Of a stretch of 64,000 nt of DNA, positions 24,301-33,631 are shown one piece after another (positions within the stretch are counted from its first letter, which is position 1; each line of letters starts with the position of its first letter). The position numbers and the translations under genes were made by a program. Location of the stretch: the NCBI RefSeq assembly GCF_032878955.1, contig NZ_CP043839.1, positions 496,001-560,000 on the forward strand. Reading direction: 5' to 3'. The notes below the pieces were generated by a model, which searched no databases, had not been told where the DNA came from, and saw only the letters and a program-made list of their open reading frames with translations. The stretch is from Butyricimonas paravirosa. Its GTDB lineage: Bacteria; Bacteroidota; Bacteroidia; Bacteroidales; Marinifilaceae.

Positions 24301-27300
24301 TTAAAAGTTCACGGTTAAACCCACGGTCCACTTCCTAGCCAACGGGTAAGTCCGACCGAGATCAACACCCGTGTGAACATTTACCACTTCAGGATCAAGC
24401 CCGGAATAATTATCCAGGGTCAGCAAATTCTCCCCGGTAACAAACACACGGATATTATCCAAGTGCAACTTCTTCACGTACTTCGAAGGTACATTATACC
24501 CCAATGTCAACTGTTTCACCTTCATGTAACTAACATTCTCAATATTCGAATCGAACGCACCCATGTACTGCAACGCATCCTGCGGGTAAATACCGGGAGC
24601 GGGGTACTCCGTATCATCTCCCGGCTTCTGCCAGAAATCTTCCAATTTCACGTCACTAAACAACGGGTTACTTCCCGCATCTGGAGATGCCAGTGTTTGC
24701 CATTTCTCGGCGTTAATCATCTTTCGCCCCAATTCATACATGATCAAAAAATTCAAGTCGAAATTTTTCCATTTCAACTCGCTGGCGAACCCGCCATACA
24801 ACGTGGGCAAAGAACTACCCGCGTAATAAATATCATCTTCCGAGATCTGCCCGTCACCGTTAATATCTACCGGTTTGCGCATTCCCAACGTGTAAAAATA
24901 TTCCTCGTCACCCCCGGGAGAAAGCACGTGTTTCTTCCCATCCTCGCCGTAAACAACCGGAATATCCCCTTCCGACTGGATCAACCCGCCATCTTTATAT
25001 AGGTAAATTCCATTTAACGGCTTCCCGATAATCATGCCATCCGTGTCCACCCCAAGGTAACTCTTCTCGAAACGGTTCCAGTTTTTCGCCAGATTAAAAC
25101 GTGCCCGCCAAGTAAAAGGCCCGTCCCGGAACACGTCATATTTAATATCCACTTCCAACCCCTCGTTAGAAACTTCCATCGCATTTTGCCATTGCACCCC
25201 GTTCTGCCCGTACATATCGCCCGGGAGAACAGTCTTGTAAATCAAATCCCGGGTATATTTGTAGTAATAATCAATCGTCAAACCCAAACGATACTCGAAC
25301 ATATCTATGTCCAACCCGAAATCATACTGGTCGGATTCTTCCCATTTCAATTTGTGATTCGTGATACCTTCCGGCATCATCCCCTGCACGCCGTCAAATA
25401 TGCTCCCCGCGTTCATCAATCCTTGAGCAAGATAAGGAATCCCGAATTGGCTACCCGTCCTTCCCCAGCTTGCCCGCAATTTCCCGTAACTCAACCACCA
25501 GGCCCAACGCATGAAATTTTCCTGCGAAAACGCCCACCCCGCGGCAACGGAAGGGAACGTTCCCCAGCGATTATCAGAACCGAAAACGGACGACCCGTCC
25601 CGGCGGAACGTGGCCTCGATCAAATATTTCGTGTCATAGTTATAAGCAATTCGCCCGAAATAACTAAGCATGAGTGTTTCACTAAAATCAGATTTATACG
25701 ACTGCATGGCCCGGTAAACCCCGCTCACGGAATTATATATCTCCTGGGGGAAAGAACCGCTCACGTAGTGAATGGAATTACTTGGAGAGCCAAGCCCGTA
25801 CCCGCCAATAGACCACGTCATACTCCGTTCATTGGATAACCCAAGTAATAAATCAAAATTATGAACCTCCTTTAACGAGAAATTATAGCTCACCAAGTTA
25901 TCGTTAAGCAACGTCAAGTCACGCCCGATCTCCCCCTCCGATTTCGCCTCGTGATACGTGGGATCCAAATACGTCGGGGAAAACGTGTTCAAGTTCGCCT
26001 GCGTAAAATCCAACGCTAAAGACGTCGAAATATTCAATCCTTTGATGACCTCGTACCCCAGTTTCAGGTTCGCCCGTAAACGATAGGACGTGTTATCCTC
26101 TATTTTACCATTCAACTTTTTCAGCATGATGTCAAACATCTCCCCGCTCCCTGGCATTAACGTCGACGTACTCTTGGGATCCACTGTGAACGATTCCGCC
26201 AAGCCGGCTACCGAACCCGATCCCCTGCTTCTATCCGTGTAAGCAAGATAAAGACGGGAATCGATTGTCAGGTTCTTGACCGGAATAACCGACAGGTTCG
26301 TGAGGATATTTCCCCGGACAAAATTACTTCCCGGCATGATTCCTTCCTCCTTGTAGAAACCCGCCCCGATCATATAATTAATCGTCTCCGTTCCACCGCT
26401 TGTCTGGATATTGGCGTTATAAATTCTTCCCGGACGGAAAACATGTTTATACCAGTTCGTTGAATTATTAAAAAACGGGTTAAGAGAATCCTGGATGATC
26501 TTCATCACACCTCCCGACTGGATTCCCTTTCCTTGGTTCCAGAATGAGTCATAATTCGCCCCGTTCAAAGCAGCCTCGTACTTGTTGGACGGGTATCTAT
26601 ATTCTCCCGTTTCCGCGTCATAATACGCACTCTTCGTGGCCTTCATCATAGCCATGTGATAAAGGCGTTCCCCCTTCCCCCCGGTTTGCACCGGGGTCTC
26701 CGGCAAGATAGATCCCGTGTAAGAGAAATTGGCAGAGAACTTTCCCCGTCCCGCTCTTCCTTTTTTCGTCGTGATCAGAATCACCCCGTTGGCAGCCCGC
26801 GAACCGTAAATGGCTGCGGAAGCCGCGTCCTTTAACACTTGGATAGATTCTATCGTTGAAGGATCAATTTCAGCCATCGTGTTCGTTCCCGTGATCGGGG
26901 AGGTAAAAGAACTCACCGGCACCCCGTCAACCACGTACAGCGGGGCCCCGCTACTTTTATATCCCGTCTCGTCATCCAGTAAAGAATTATACCCTCTCAC
27001 GGCAACGCTGTTTCCCCCGCCACCGGGAGACCCCGATTGCTGGAAGACACCCAACCCCGCGACCCGTCCTTGCAGCAAGGTTTCGAGACTGGGAGCCGGC
27101 ACCTCCTTAATATCTTCAGCCGTGACAGATGAAATAGCCCCGACAATTTCCCGCTTTTTACGGCTACCGTAAGCGATTACCGTTACCTGGTCCAAATCCG
27201 CCGCATCCGGGTCCAACTTCACCGTTACCGGCTTACCGGACTCGAACTTCATCGTCTTCATCTTGTACCCCACGAACGAGAATTTCAAGTTACCAGTTTT

Positions 27301-27783
27301 TTTCATGAAACGAAGAGTGAACCGTCCCGCGACATCCGTGGCAGTACCCACCGACGTGCTATCGATGCGGACTGTTGCCCCCGGTAGCGGGTTACCCTTT
27401 TCGTCCGTCACGGTCCCCGTGATCATAAATTCCTGTAACGGCTCCGCCGCCCCCGGGCGTATCACCACCTGCTTTCCATTGATAGAATGCGTTAATCCCT
27501 TCGGGACCAGGATAATTTTCAATAACTCATCCAACGTTTTATTCGTCACGTTTATATCAACCACGCCTTTAGCCTTTATCACCTCCGCATTATACAAGAA
27601 ATGAATCCCGGTCATTTGTTCCAACCGATCAAACACCTGGACCAAAGATACTTGTTTCATCTGGAGCGAGACCGTTTTTTCCTGCGCCGTGGCGGAAAGC
27701 CCTATCCCCAACATGAAAAAGAGAGACAGGAGAACGGATCCCATCCCCCGATGAAATCTTCTGTGAATTAAAATGTTTCTCAT
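24301..27783 (-). CDS. SusC/RagA-family TonB-dependent transporter with STN domain
   Basis: 1160 residues. Signal peptide about 1-33; STN (secretin/TonB short N-terminal) domain about 45-110 (LVQVFDRLEQMTGIHFLYN); carboxypeptidase-regulatory-like domain about 118-200 (GTVTDEKGNPLPGATVRI); plug from about 200 (TVIAYGSRKKREIVGAISSV...LYVVDGVPV...IESIQVLKDAASAAIYGSRAANGVILITTKKG); then a 22-strand barrel ending KWTVGLTVNF. The STN domain signals to FecR, consistent with the FecR and ECF sigma genes just upstream. Forms the import channel with the SusD lipoprotein. Confidence 0.95.
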   Translation of the reverse strand: MRNILIHRRFHRGMGSVLLSLFFMLGIGLSATAQEKTVSLQMKQVSLVQVFDRLEQMTGIHFLYNAEVIKAKGVVDINVTNKTLDELLKIILVPKGLTHSINGKQVVIRPGAAEPLQEFMITGTVTDEKGNPLPGATVRIDSTSVGTATDVAGRFTLRFMKKTGNLKFSFVGYKMKTMKFESGKPVTVKLDPDAADLDQVTVIAYGSRKKREIVGAISSVTAEDIKEVPAPSLETLLQGRVAGLGVFQQSGSPGGGGNSVAVRGYNSLLDDETGYKSSGAPLYVVDGVPVSSFTSPITGTNTMAEIDPSTIESIQVLKDAASAAIYGSRAANGVILITTKKGRAGRGKFSANFSYTGSILPETPVQTGGKGERLYHMAMMKATKSAYYDAETGEYRYPSNKYEAALNGANYDSFWNQGKGIQSGGVMKIIQDSLNPFFNNSTNWYKHVFRPGRIYNANIQTSGGTETINYMIGAGFYKEEGIMPGSNFVRGNILTNLSVIPVKNLTIDSRLYLAYTDRSRGSGSVAGLAESFTVDPKSTSTLMPGSGEMFDIMLKKLNGKIEDNTSYRLRANLKLGYEVIKGLNISTSLALDFTQANLNTFSPTYLDPTYHEAKSEGEIGRDLTLLNDNLVSYNFSLKEVHNFDLLLGLSNERSMTWSIGGYGLGSPSNSIHYVSGSFPQEIYNSVSGVYRAMQSYKSDFSETLMLSYFGRIAYNYDTKYLIEATFRRDGSSVFGSDNRWGTFPSVAAGWAFSQENFMRWAWWLSYGKLRASWGRTGSQFGIPYLAQGLMNAGSIFDGVQGMMPEGITNHKLKWEESDQYDFGLDIDMFEYRLGLTIDYYYKYTRDLIYKTVLPGDMYGQNGVQWQNAMEVSNEGLEVDIKYDVFRDGPFTWRARFNLAKNWNRFEKSYLGVDTDGMIIGKPLNGIYLYKDGGLIQSEGDIPVVYGEDGKKHVLSPGGDEEYFYTLGMRKPVDINGDGQISEDDIYYAGSSLPTLYGGFASELKWKNFDLNFLIMYELGRKMINAEKWQTLASPDAGSNPLFSDVKLEDFWQKPGDDTEYPAPGIYPQDALQYMGAFDSNIENVSYMKVKQLTLGYNVPSKYVKKLHLDNIRVFVTGENLLTLDNYSGLDPEVVNVHTGVDLGRTYPLARKWTVGLTVNF

Positions 27784-27828
27784 AAATTTATTTAATTGAT
27801 ATATTGATTATATGTAAAAATCACACCT

Positions 27829-29013
27829 CTACAACGAAGACACCCGTCGCACGATAACCACCTTGTCCTTCACGTCGAAATCCAGATCACCCGTCTGCCG
27901 GAAGACATCGAGAACTTCGTTCAACGTGGCGTATCGCGCCACCTTCCCCGAATAAATAAAATCCTGGACATCCGGGTTCTGGAAGAAAAACTCGAAATCA
28001 TACCACCGCGCCAGTATCCGCATCACTTCATCGAACGGGGTCTCCCGGAACGCAAACAGGTCCTCCATCCACGCCGTGTAGTACCCCACGTCTACCTTTT
28101 GGCTAGTCATTATTTCCCGGTCTTTATCAAAAACAGCTTGCACACCCGGGGTCAAAACAACCTCCCCCCTTCTTTCACAATCCCTGACTTTCACCTTTCC
28201 CCGTACAAGAGTCACGTGTTCCTCGGGATTCTGGTGATATGCCATCAAGTTAAATTCCGTCCCCAACACCTCCACTTCAATATTTCCCGTGTGGACAACG
28301 AACGGGTGTGCCTCGTCCCGCTTCACCTTGAAATAAGCTTCCCCGTCAATCCATATTTCCCGGCACGTTCCCTCCTCGAAGCTATTCGGGAAACGAAGGA
28401 TACTTTCCGCGTTCAGGAACACCTCGGTCCCGTCGCTCAACTCCACGTTATAAGTTCCCCCTCGGGGAACGTCAACCGTGTTCCACTCCACCTTCCCGTT
28501 TGCTTGTTCCCGGGCTTCAAACATCAACTTCTTTCCATCACTTTTCAGCACGGTCTCCTCTGTTATAATATCCCCGGCAAGATCCAACGAGTAAGATTTT
28601 CCCGACGCCGTGTTCAACTTCACCTCATGTGGTTGCACCCGTGCAATAATTACCCGCGTCTTCTCCGGTTTTTGCATCAGGAACAAACCCCCGACTCCCA
28701 GTAGCAAGACAATCCCCGCGACAGCACACGCCCGGTACATTCGAATCACCCGGCGGCGACGAAAGCTTGTCTGCAATACAGCCGACCAGTCCATCTTATC
28801 ATCGAAATACGCGATTTGCCGTATTCCCCCCTGCCAACGCTTTTCCTCCCGGATTTTGTCCAGTAATTCCCGGTTAGCAGGGTCCTCTTCCAGCCAGCTT
28901 TCCAGTTTTTGCCGTTGTTCCTCGTCGAGTTCGCCTTGCAGCATTTCCACGATCCATTGTTCTAATCCTTTTGGGTAGTTCATCGTCAATATCTTTATTA
29001 TTTCATTTTTCAA
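27829..29013 (-). CDS. FecR-family anti-sigma factor
   Basis: 394 residues from ATG 29013; ATG 28983 (MNYPKGLEQW) is an alternative. Cytoplasmic N-terminus (about 1-90), one TM helix (about 95-113), FecR domain about 175-275 (VDVPRGGTYNVELSDGTEVFLNAESILRFPNSF...EAYFKVKRDEAHPFVVHTGNIEVEVLGTEFNLMAY), DUF4974 C-terminal domain about 315-390 (FRETPFDEVMRILARWYDFEFFF). It senses the STN domain of the SusC encoded 45 bp downstream and releases the ECF sigma factor. A 379-bp spacer with 11-bp repeats separates it from the sigma gene. Confidence 0.93.
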   Translation of the reverse strand: MKNEIIKILTMNYPKGLEQWIVEMLQGELDEEQRQKLESWLEEDPANRELLDKIREEKRWQGGIRQIAYFDDKMDWSAVLQTSFRRRRVIRMYRACAVAGIVLLLGVGGLFLMQKPEKTRVIIARVQPHEVKLNTASGKSYSLDLAGDIITEETVLKSDGKKLMFEAREQANGKVEWNTVDVPRGGTYNVELSDGTEVFLNAESILRFPNSFEEGTCREIWIDGEAYFKVKRDEAHPFVVHTGNIEVEVLGTEFNLMAYHQNPEEHVTLVRGKVKVRDCERRGEVVLTPGVQAVFDKDREIMTSQKVDVGYYTAWMEDLFAFRETPFDEVMRILARWYDFEFFFQNPDVQDFIYSGKVARYATLNEVLDVFRQTGDLDFDVKDKVVIVRRVSSL

Positions 29014-29392
29014 TAATTACAGGCAAAATCCGGGAAAGACTAAATGACACGCAATTTTTTTTCAAAAAATTTTTCCACCCATGAGCTTGACAGGATTATT
29101 TAGAAAGAAACAACTGTCCTCCCGACAAGTTCAATCGTCCCGGGAGAAACATAGCTGAATCCAACTTTTACAGATGGTTATAAATAAACGAAAGTGCATT
29201 CTTGTCTGACCGTGGATTCCTTGTTGCACGTCAGAACGGGAAGTAATTCCCTGTTATTTTTACTTATCGTCTGTTAAAATGGCGGCGATAATCGGGCGAT
29301 AAGGCGGTAATAAGGCGGTGACAGCACCTAACAGGCAGACAACAGGCAGGTAACAAGCGAGTAAATCCCATGACTTAGGCAAATAATTCCAT
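29014..29392. other. 379-bp spacer between the ECF sigma and fecR genes
   Basis: No credible gene. It holds the 11-bp phased repeats at 29287-29363 and probably the sigma-dependent promoter of fecR-susCD, which I cannot delimit. No consensus TAnnTTTG was found for the minus strand. Confidence 0.5.
29287..29363 (+). repeat. Seven imperfect 11-bp tandem repeats
   Basis: Units in register every 11 bp: GATAATCGGGC, GATAAGGCGGT, AATAAGGCGGT, GACAGCACCTA, ACAGGCAGACA, ACAGGCAGGTA, ACAAGCGAGTA. The period equals about one helical turn. A related G-rich 11-bp repeat lies on the other strand at 50000-50043. Confidence 0.65.
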
Positions 29393-29938
29393 TTACTTAA
29401 ACACTTCCGGAAGAATAAAAATCAACACGTAAAGATTTTTCAACTTTTCACGAAGTAATTGTTTCCCTCTCATTTTCTGGGCCCTCACCGTGTTCACGCT
29501 AATAGCAAGTTCCCGGGCAATAATCTCGTTACTTTGATTCTCTATATAACTCATGTAAAAAATCTTCCGACATTCCGGGGGAAGTTCGTCCACCGCTTTT
29601 TTTAATTTCCGGTAAACCTCGGCGATAAAAACCTCGTCATCCGGCAATTCGATAATCTCCTCTTCCCTGTGCAGGTGAAGATACTTGAGTTTTGACCGTT
29701 TTTTATCGATGTAATTCAAACTTGCGTTCTTAACGGATAAATAAAGGAAATTTCGTCCGTGAAGAGAAGTCTCGAACTTCGGACGGGCCTCGATCAAGTG
29801 TACGAAAATATCTTGCACAATATCCTGCGCAACTTCCATATCACAGACATAATTCAAGGCGTAATAACAGAGGGAACCGTAATATTCCTTGTACAGGGAT
29901 TCTATTTCCCCTAATTCGTCCATGTTTTTGACTATCAT
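29393..29938 (-). CDS. ECF-type RNA polymerase sigma factor
   Basis: 181 residues. Sigma region 2 about 12-75 (YYGSLCYYALNYVCDMEVAQDIVQDIFVHLIE), region 4 about 110-165 (LPPECRKIFYMSYIENQSNEIIARELAISVNTVRAQKMRGKQLL). Partner of FecR encoded downstream; drives the SusCD operon upon substrate signalling. A -7 box is visible at 29964-29971. Confidence 0.93.
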   Translation of the reverse strand: MIVKNMDELGEIESLYKEYYGSLCYYALNYVCDMEVAQDIVQDIFVHLIEARPKFETSLHGRNFLYLSVKNASLNYIDKKRSKLKYLHLHREEEIIELPDDEVFIAEVYRKLKKAVDELPPECRKIFYMSYIENQSNEIIARELAISVNTVRAQKMRGKQLLREKLKNLYVLIFILPEVFK

Positions 29939-29963
29939 AACTACGCCCCTCTTATTTTGGGTA

Positions 29964-29971
29964 CAAACTTA
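29964..29971 (-). promoter_or_regulatory. -7 element of the ECF sigma gene
   Basis: CAAACTTA on the plus strand is TAAGTTTG on the minus strand, matching TAnnTTTG, 26 bp before the start codon. Confidence 0.5.
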
Positions 29972-30051
29972 CGAATTTTTCATTACACGCAAAATTCTTA
30001 CAGACATTTCAGACGTTTAACGTGTATAGCCAAAGACATTCGATTCTCCGT

Positions 30052-30729
30052 TTACTCATCGAGCAAATCCGGCCGCAAAGCCCTCGTCCGTTCCAATGCT
30101 TGTTGCTCCTGCCACTCGTCAATCAAGGCATGATTACCGGATAACAAGACTTCCGGAACCCGCCACCCGTTAAATTCAGCAGGACGCGTATATACAGGCG
30201 GGGCTAACAAGTTATCTTGAAAAGAATCAGTCAAGGCAGAAGTTTCATCCCCCATGGCTCCCGGCAACAGGCGTACAACGGCATCCGTCATGATGCAGGC
30301 AGGTAACTCACCACCCGTCAACACGTAATCACCCACGGATATTTCCCTCGTAATCAGATGTTCACGCACCCGGTGGTCCACCCCCTTGTAGTGTCCGCAA
30401 AGAATCATGATATTTTCTTTCAATGACAATTCGTTCGCCGTCTTCTGGTTAAAAACAGGAGCATCCGGTGCCGTATAGATAATCTCGTCATAATGTCGCT
30501 GGGAAGTCAACTCGTTGATACAATCAAAAATAGGCTGAACTGCCATCACTAACCCAGCATCACCCCCGAAAGAATAATCGTCCACCTTCCGGTGTTTATC
30601 TTTCGACCAATCCCGAATGTTATGAATATGGATTTCCACGATTCCCTTTTCTTTCGCCCGTTTAATAATCGAATGATTCAAAGGGCTTTCCAGCAATTCC
30701 GGCACTACACTTAATATATCGATACGCAT
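30052..30729 (-). CDS. trmD: tRNA (guanine37-N1)-methyltransferase
   Basis: 225 residues. Methylates G37 of tRNAs for reading-frame maintenance. SPOUT-class signature: MRIDILSVVPEL start, DDYSFGGDAGLVM, and the knot region GHYKGVDHRVREHLITREISVGDYVLTGGELPA, followed by PVYTRPAEFNGWRVPEVLLSGNH. Full length. Stands alone, divergent from the GNAT gene; each has a TATCTTTG -7 box in the 98-bp gap. Confidence 0.97.
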   Translation of the reverse strand: MRIDILSVVPELLESPLNHSIIKRAKEKGIVEIHIHNIRDWSKDKHRKVDDYSFGGDAGLVMAVQPIFDCINELTSQRHYDEIIYTAPDAPVFNQKTANELSLKENIMILCGHYKGVDHRVREHLITREISVGDYVLTGGELPACIMTDAVVRLLPGAMGDETSALTDSFQDNLLAPPVYTRPAEFNGWRVPEVLLSGNHALIDEWQEQQALERTRALRPDLLDE

Positions 30730-30786
30730 GACTAAACAATTGAATGTTGAAAAATGAAAATTGAAAATGACTTTTCAAATTCGGTA

Positions 30787-30812
30787 CAAAGATAGTAATT
30801 TATTTATCTTTG
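30787..30812. promoter_or_regulatory. Divergent -7 boxes of trmD and the GNAT gene arranged as a palindrome
   Basis: CAAAGATA 30787-30794 (TATCTTTG on the minus strand, for trmD) and TATCTTTG 30805-30812 (plus strand, for the GNAT gene) form perfect 8-bp arms around a 10-bp AT spacer. Confidence 0.6.
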
Positions 30813-30827
30813 CCCGTATATTTAAAA

Positions 30828-31358
30828 ATGACGAAAATGGTTATTGAAAAAGGTGTACACGCAGATATTGATGAACTGGCACGACTATACGATGATTTAA
30901 ATGATTTTCTGGACTCGGATATAAATCACCCCGGATGGATCAAAGGAGTATATCCCGTTCGGCAAATCGCAGAAGCTGGGATTAACGAACAACACCTTCA
31001 CGTGGTAAGGCAGGAAGGACGAATTATCGGCTCAATCATTTTAAATCACCATCCGGAACCGGCATACAATAAGGCTTCTTGGGGGATCGAATCGGATTAC
31101 AGCAAAATATTCGTGATCCACACTCTCGTGGTTCATCCCGATTTCCTGAAAGCGGGTGTAGGAAAAAAACTGATCTCTTTTGCCTGTGAGTTGGGAAAAG
31201 AGCTACACATGAAAGCTATCCGGCTCGATGTATACGAAAACAACATTCCCGCCATCAAGCTGTATGAAAAATTCGGTTTTAACTATATCGACACGGTTGA
31301 TTTAGGCTTGGGGGACTACGGACTACATAGATTCCGCCTTTACGAAAAGATACTATAA
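30828..31358 (+). CDS. GNAT-family N-acetyltransferase
   Basis: 176 residues from ATG 30828; the TTG at 30810 lies inside the -7 promoter box and is rejected, and ATG 30837 is also possible. GNAT core: FVIHTLVVHPDFLKAGVGKKLISFACELGKELHMKAIRLDVYENNIPAIKLYEKFGFNYIDTV, including the acetyl-CoA loop (KAGVGKK, the Q/RxxGxG/A equivalent). Substrate unknown. Followed by a large palindromic element that may terminate it. Confidence 0.85.
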   Translation: MTKMVIEKGVHADIDELARLYDDLNDFLDSDINHPGWIKGVYPVRQIAEAGINEQHLHVVRQEGRIIGSIILNHHPEPAYNKASWGIESDYSKIFVIHTLVVHPDFLKAGVGKKLISFACELGKELHMKAIRLDVYENNIPAIKLYEKFGFNYIDTVDLGLGDYGLHRFRLYEKIL

Positions 31359-31363
31359 ATGGA

Positions 31364-31461
31364 GAGGGTGTGTCAAAAGGTATTTTTCAAACTCCCTCCC
31401 CCCTTCGGGGTACTCCCTCTATAAACAGAGGGAGAGCTGAAATACCTTTTAACACACCCTC
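31364..31461. repeat. Palindromic intergenic element, copy A
   Basis: Outer arms 31364-31385 and 31440-31461 are 22-bp complements with one mismatch (GAGGGTGTGT...AAAAGGTATTT / AAATACCTTTT...ACACACCCTC). The core (31389-31435) contains inner stems (CCCCCTTCGGGG, CTCCCTCTATAAACAGAGGGAG) and is repeated in inverse orientation at 45580-45626. It lies between convergent genes and may also terminate them. Confidence 0.7.
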
Positions 31462-31485
31462 CCATTTTCAATTCTTCATTTTCAA

Positions 31486-33609
31486 TTACCGCAAGTAGTC
31501 CTCGAAATAATTCGTCACTTTCTGCATTAGATGAATCCGGTCCCGTCCCATCACGTTATGCTCGGCACACGGGTAAGGGAAGTAATCCACCTGCACGTTA
31601 TTCTTGATACACTCCCGGATAAAGCTCAAACTCTGTTCCCAAACCACAACCGGGTCAACAGCTCCCTGGCAGATCAACAACTTACCTTTCAGATCTTTTG
31701 CCTTGGCGATTAAGCTCGTTTTAGCATATCCTTCCGGGTTCTCCTGCGGGGTATCCATGTAACGTTCTCCGTACATCACTTCATACCATTTCCAGTCGAT
31801 TACGGGACCTCCGGCAACCGCCACTTTATAAATGTCAGGATAATTAGTAATCAACGAAATGGTCATGAAACCACCGTAACTCCAACCATGAACCCCGATA
31901 CGATTCGCATCCACCCACGGGAAAGCTTTCAACCACTCAATTCCCTTCACCTGATCTTTCATCTCAACTTGTCCGCATTGACGGTGAATAATATCCTCGA
32001 AAGCCTTACCGCGGTTCGGCGTACCGTGATTATCGATCACGAATACCACGTAACCATGTTGAGCCATATACATTTCCCACATCCGCAAGGAAGCATTCCA
32101 CGTATTGGTTACCAACTGTGAATGAGGCCCACCATACACGTAATGAATCACAGGATATTTCTTGTTCGGATCAAAATCCATCGGTTTAATCAAACGATAG
32201 TATAAATCACTACCATCATCTGCCTTAATCTTACCCAACGTGATCTCCCCGAAATTGTAATCCTTATTCGGGTTCTCCACTTCCTGCAAACGACGTACAA
32301 CCTTTCCGGTATTCATCGTCAGATCCACGTTACGAGGTACTTTGATGCTACTATAATTATCAACGAAATAAGCACAGTCACCACTCATCGTGATATTGTG
32401 CCATCCCTCTTCCATCGTCAAACGGTTTTTCTTCCCGCTTTTTACCTCTACCCGGAAAAGTTGTTTCTCCACCGGAGAGATTTCCGATGAAAGATAATAT
32501 ACATATTTCCCGGCAGGATCAACAGCCACGAATTCCACGTCTGCATCCACGTCTGTCAGACGACGAATTAATTTACCGTTCACATCGTGCAGGTAAAGGT
32601 TCATGAAACCATCCCGGTTATTCGTAGAATAAATGAATTGTTTCGGGTTGTTAGCCAAGAACACCAAACCGCTTTGCGGTTCCACGTAAGTATTGGACTT
32701 TTCCTCGAATAAGGTAGCAATCAATTTACCCGTTGACGCGTCATATTTATTCAAACGCATATGATCCTGTCCCCGGTTAAGCACCTGAACATATACCATA
32801 TCAGACTCCGGAGCCCAAGTAATTCCCGTCAGGTATTGTTCGCGGCCGAAATCATTCGCATCCAGAAAAGTCGTCTTAGCAGAAGCTATATCATAAATCC
32901 CAAGACTCACTAACTCGGATTTCATTCCTGCCATGGGATACTTAATCTCCTTTAACTCGCCCGTGCGGGTATTGATGTCCAGCAACGGGAAATTCGTTAC
33001 CTGGCTCTCGTCTTTACGGTAAAATCCCAGTTTCTTTCCGTCCGGAGACCAAAAAATACCACCCGTAATTCCGAATTCATTCCGGCTAACCACCTGCCCG
33101 TTCACGATATTCTTGTCCTCGTCCGCGGTAACGGTATAACTATTTCCACGTTCGTCCATGTAATACAAGTTATTATCGATCGTGTAAGCATACATATTAC
33201 CCGCTTTAGAATAAGTCTCGTTAGCAGCCCCTTTCGGGAATGTAAATTTCTGTTTCACCTGTTTCTTGGCAACGTCAATGTGGTAGATACTCCCTTGACG
33301 AGCTATCACCAGAGTGTTATCATCCAACCAAGAAAAATTAGGGAATCCTCTCAATTCGGCTCCCAAGATCCTGTTCAATTCCGCCACCGTGAGCAATACA
33401 CTCTTTTCACCTTTATCGACAGATTCACCCATCAAACCTTCCCGGTCCAGATAGGTCAACTGATTCTTGTCGCCTTGCCATTGAATATACTTGGACCGGG
33501 GATATAAATGATACCCTACCACGGCCTCTTCCATGGTTAAAACCTTTTTTTGTGCGCTTAAATCGAACATCATACTTAATCCGATTATTGCCAAAAACAT
33601 CCTTTTCAT
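31486..33609 (-). CDS. Dipeptidyl-peptidase IV (S9B prolyl oligopeptidase family)
   Basis: 707 residues; signal peptide about 1-19, so periplasmic or exported. An N-terminal beta-propeller (about 30-480, DPPIV_N) is followed by an alpha/beta hydrolase domain with the catalytic triad Ser577 (GWSYGG), Asp652 (GAVDPVV) and His684 (CAEHNV). Cleaves X-Pro/X-Ala dipeptides from peptides; typical of asaccharolytic, peptide-using Bacteroidales. Length and domain order are normal. Confidence 0.93.
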   Translation of the reverse strand: MKRMFLAIIGLSMMFDLSAQKKVLTMEEAVVGYHLYPRSKYIQWQGDKNQLTYLDREGLMGESVDKGEKSVLLTVAELNRILGAELRGFPNFSWLDDNTLVIARQGSIYHIDVAKKQVKQKFTFPKGAANETYSKAGNMYAYTIDNNLYYMDERGNSYTVTADEDKNIVNGQVVSRNEFGITGGIFWSPDGKKLGFYRKDESQVTNFPLLDINTRTGELKEIKYPMAGMKSELVSLGIYDIASAKTTFLDANDFGREQYLTGITWAPESDMVYVQVLNRGQDHMRLNKYDASTGKLIATLFEEKSNTYVEPQSGLVFLANNPKQFIYSTNNRDGFMNLYLHDVNGKLIRRLTDVDADVEFVAVDPAGKYVYYLSSEISPVEKQLFRVEVKSGKKNRLTMEEGWHNITMSGDCAYFVDNYSSIKVPRNVDLTMNTGKVVRRLQEVENPNKDYNFGEITLGKIKADDGSDLYYRLIKPMDFDPNKKYPVIHYVYGGPHSQLVTNTWNASLRMWEMYMAQHGYVVFVIDNHGTPNRGKAFEDIIHRQCGQVEMKDQVKGIEWLKAFPWVDANRIGVHGWSYGGFMTISLITNYPDIYKVAVAGGPVIDWKWYEVMYGERYMDTPQENPEGYAKTSLIAKAKDLKGKLLICQGAVDPVVVWEQSLSFIRECIKNNVQVDYFPYPCAEHNVMGRDRIHLMQKVTNYFEDYLR

Positions 33610-33631
33610 GCTTTACTTTTAGCTGTTATTA

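Noticed and set aside
29281..29365. CRISPR array
   Set aside because: The 11-bp units are contiguous, imperfect and have no spacers; no cas genes are in the window.
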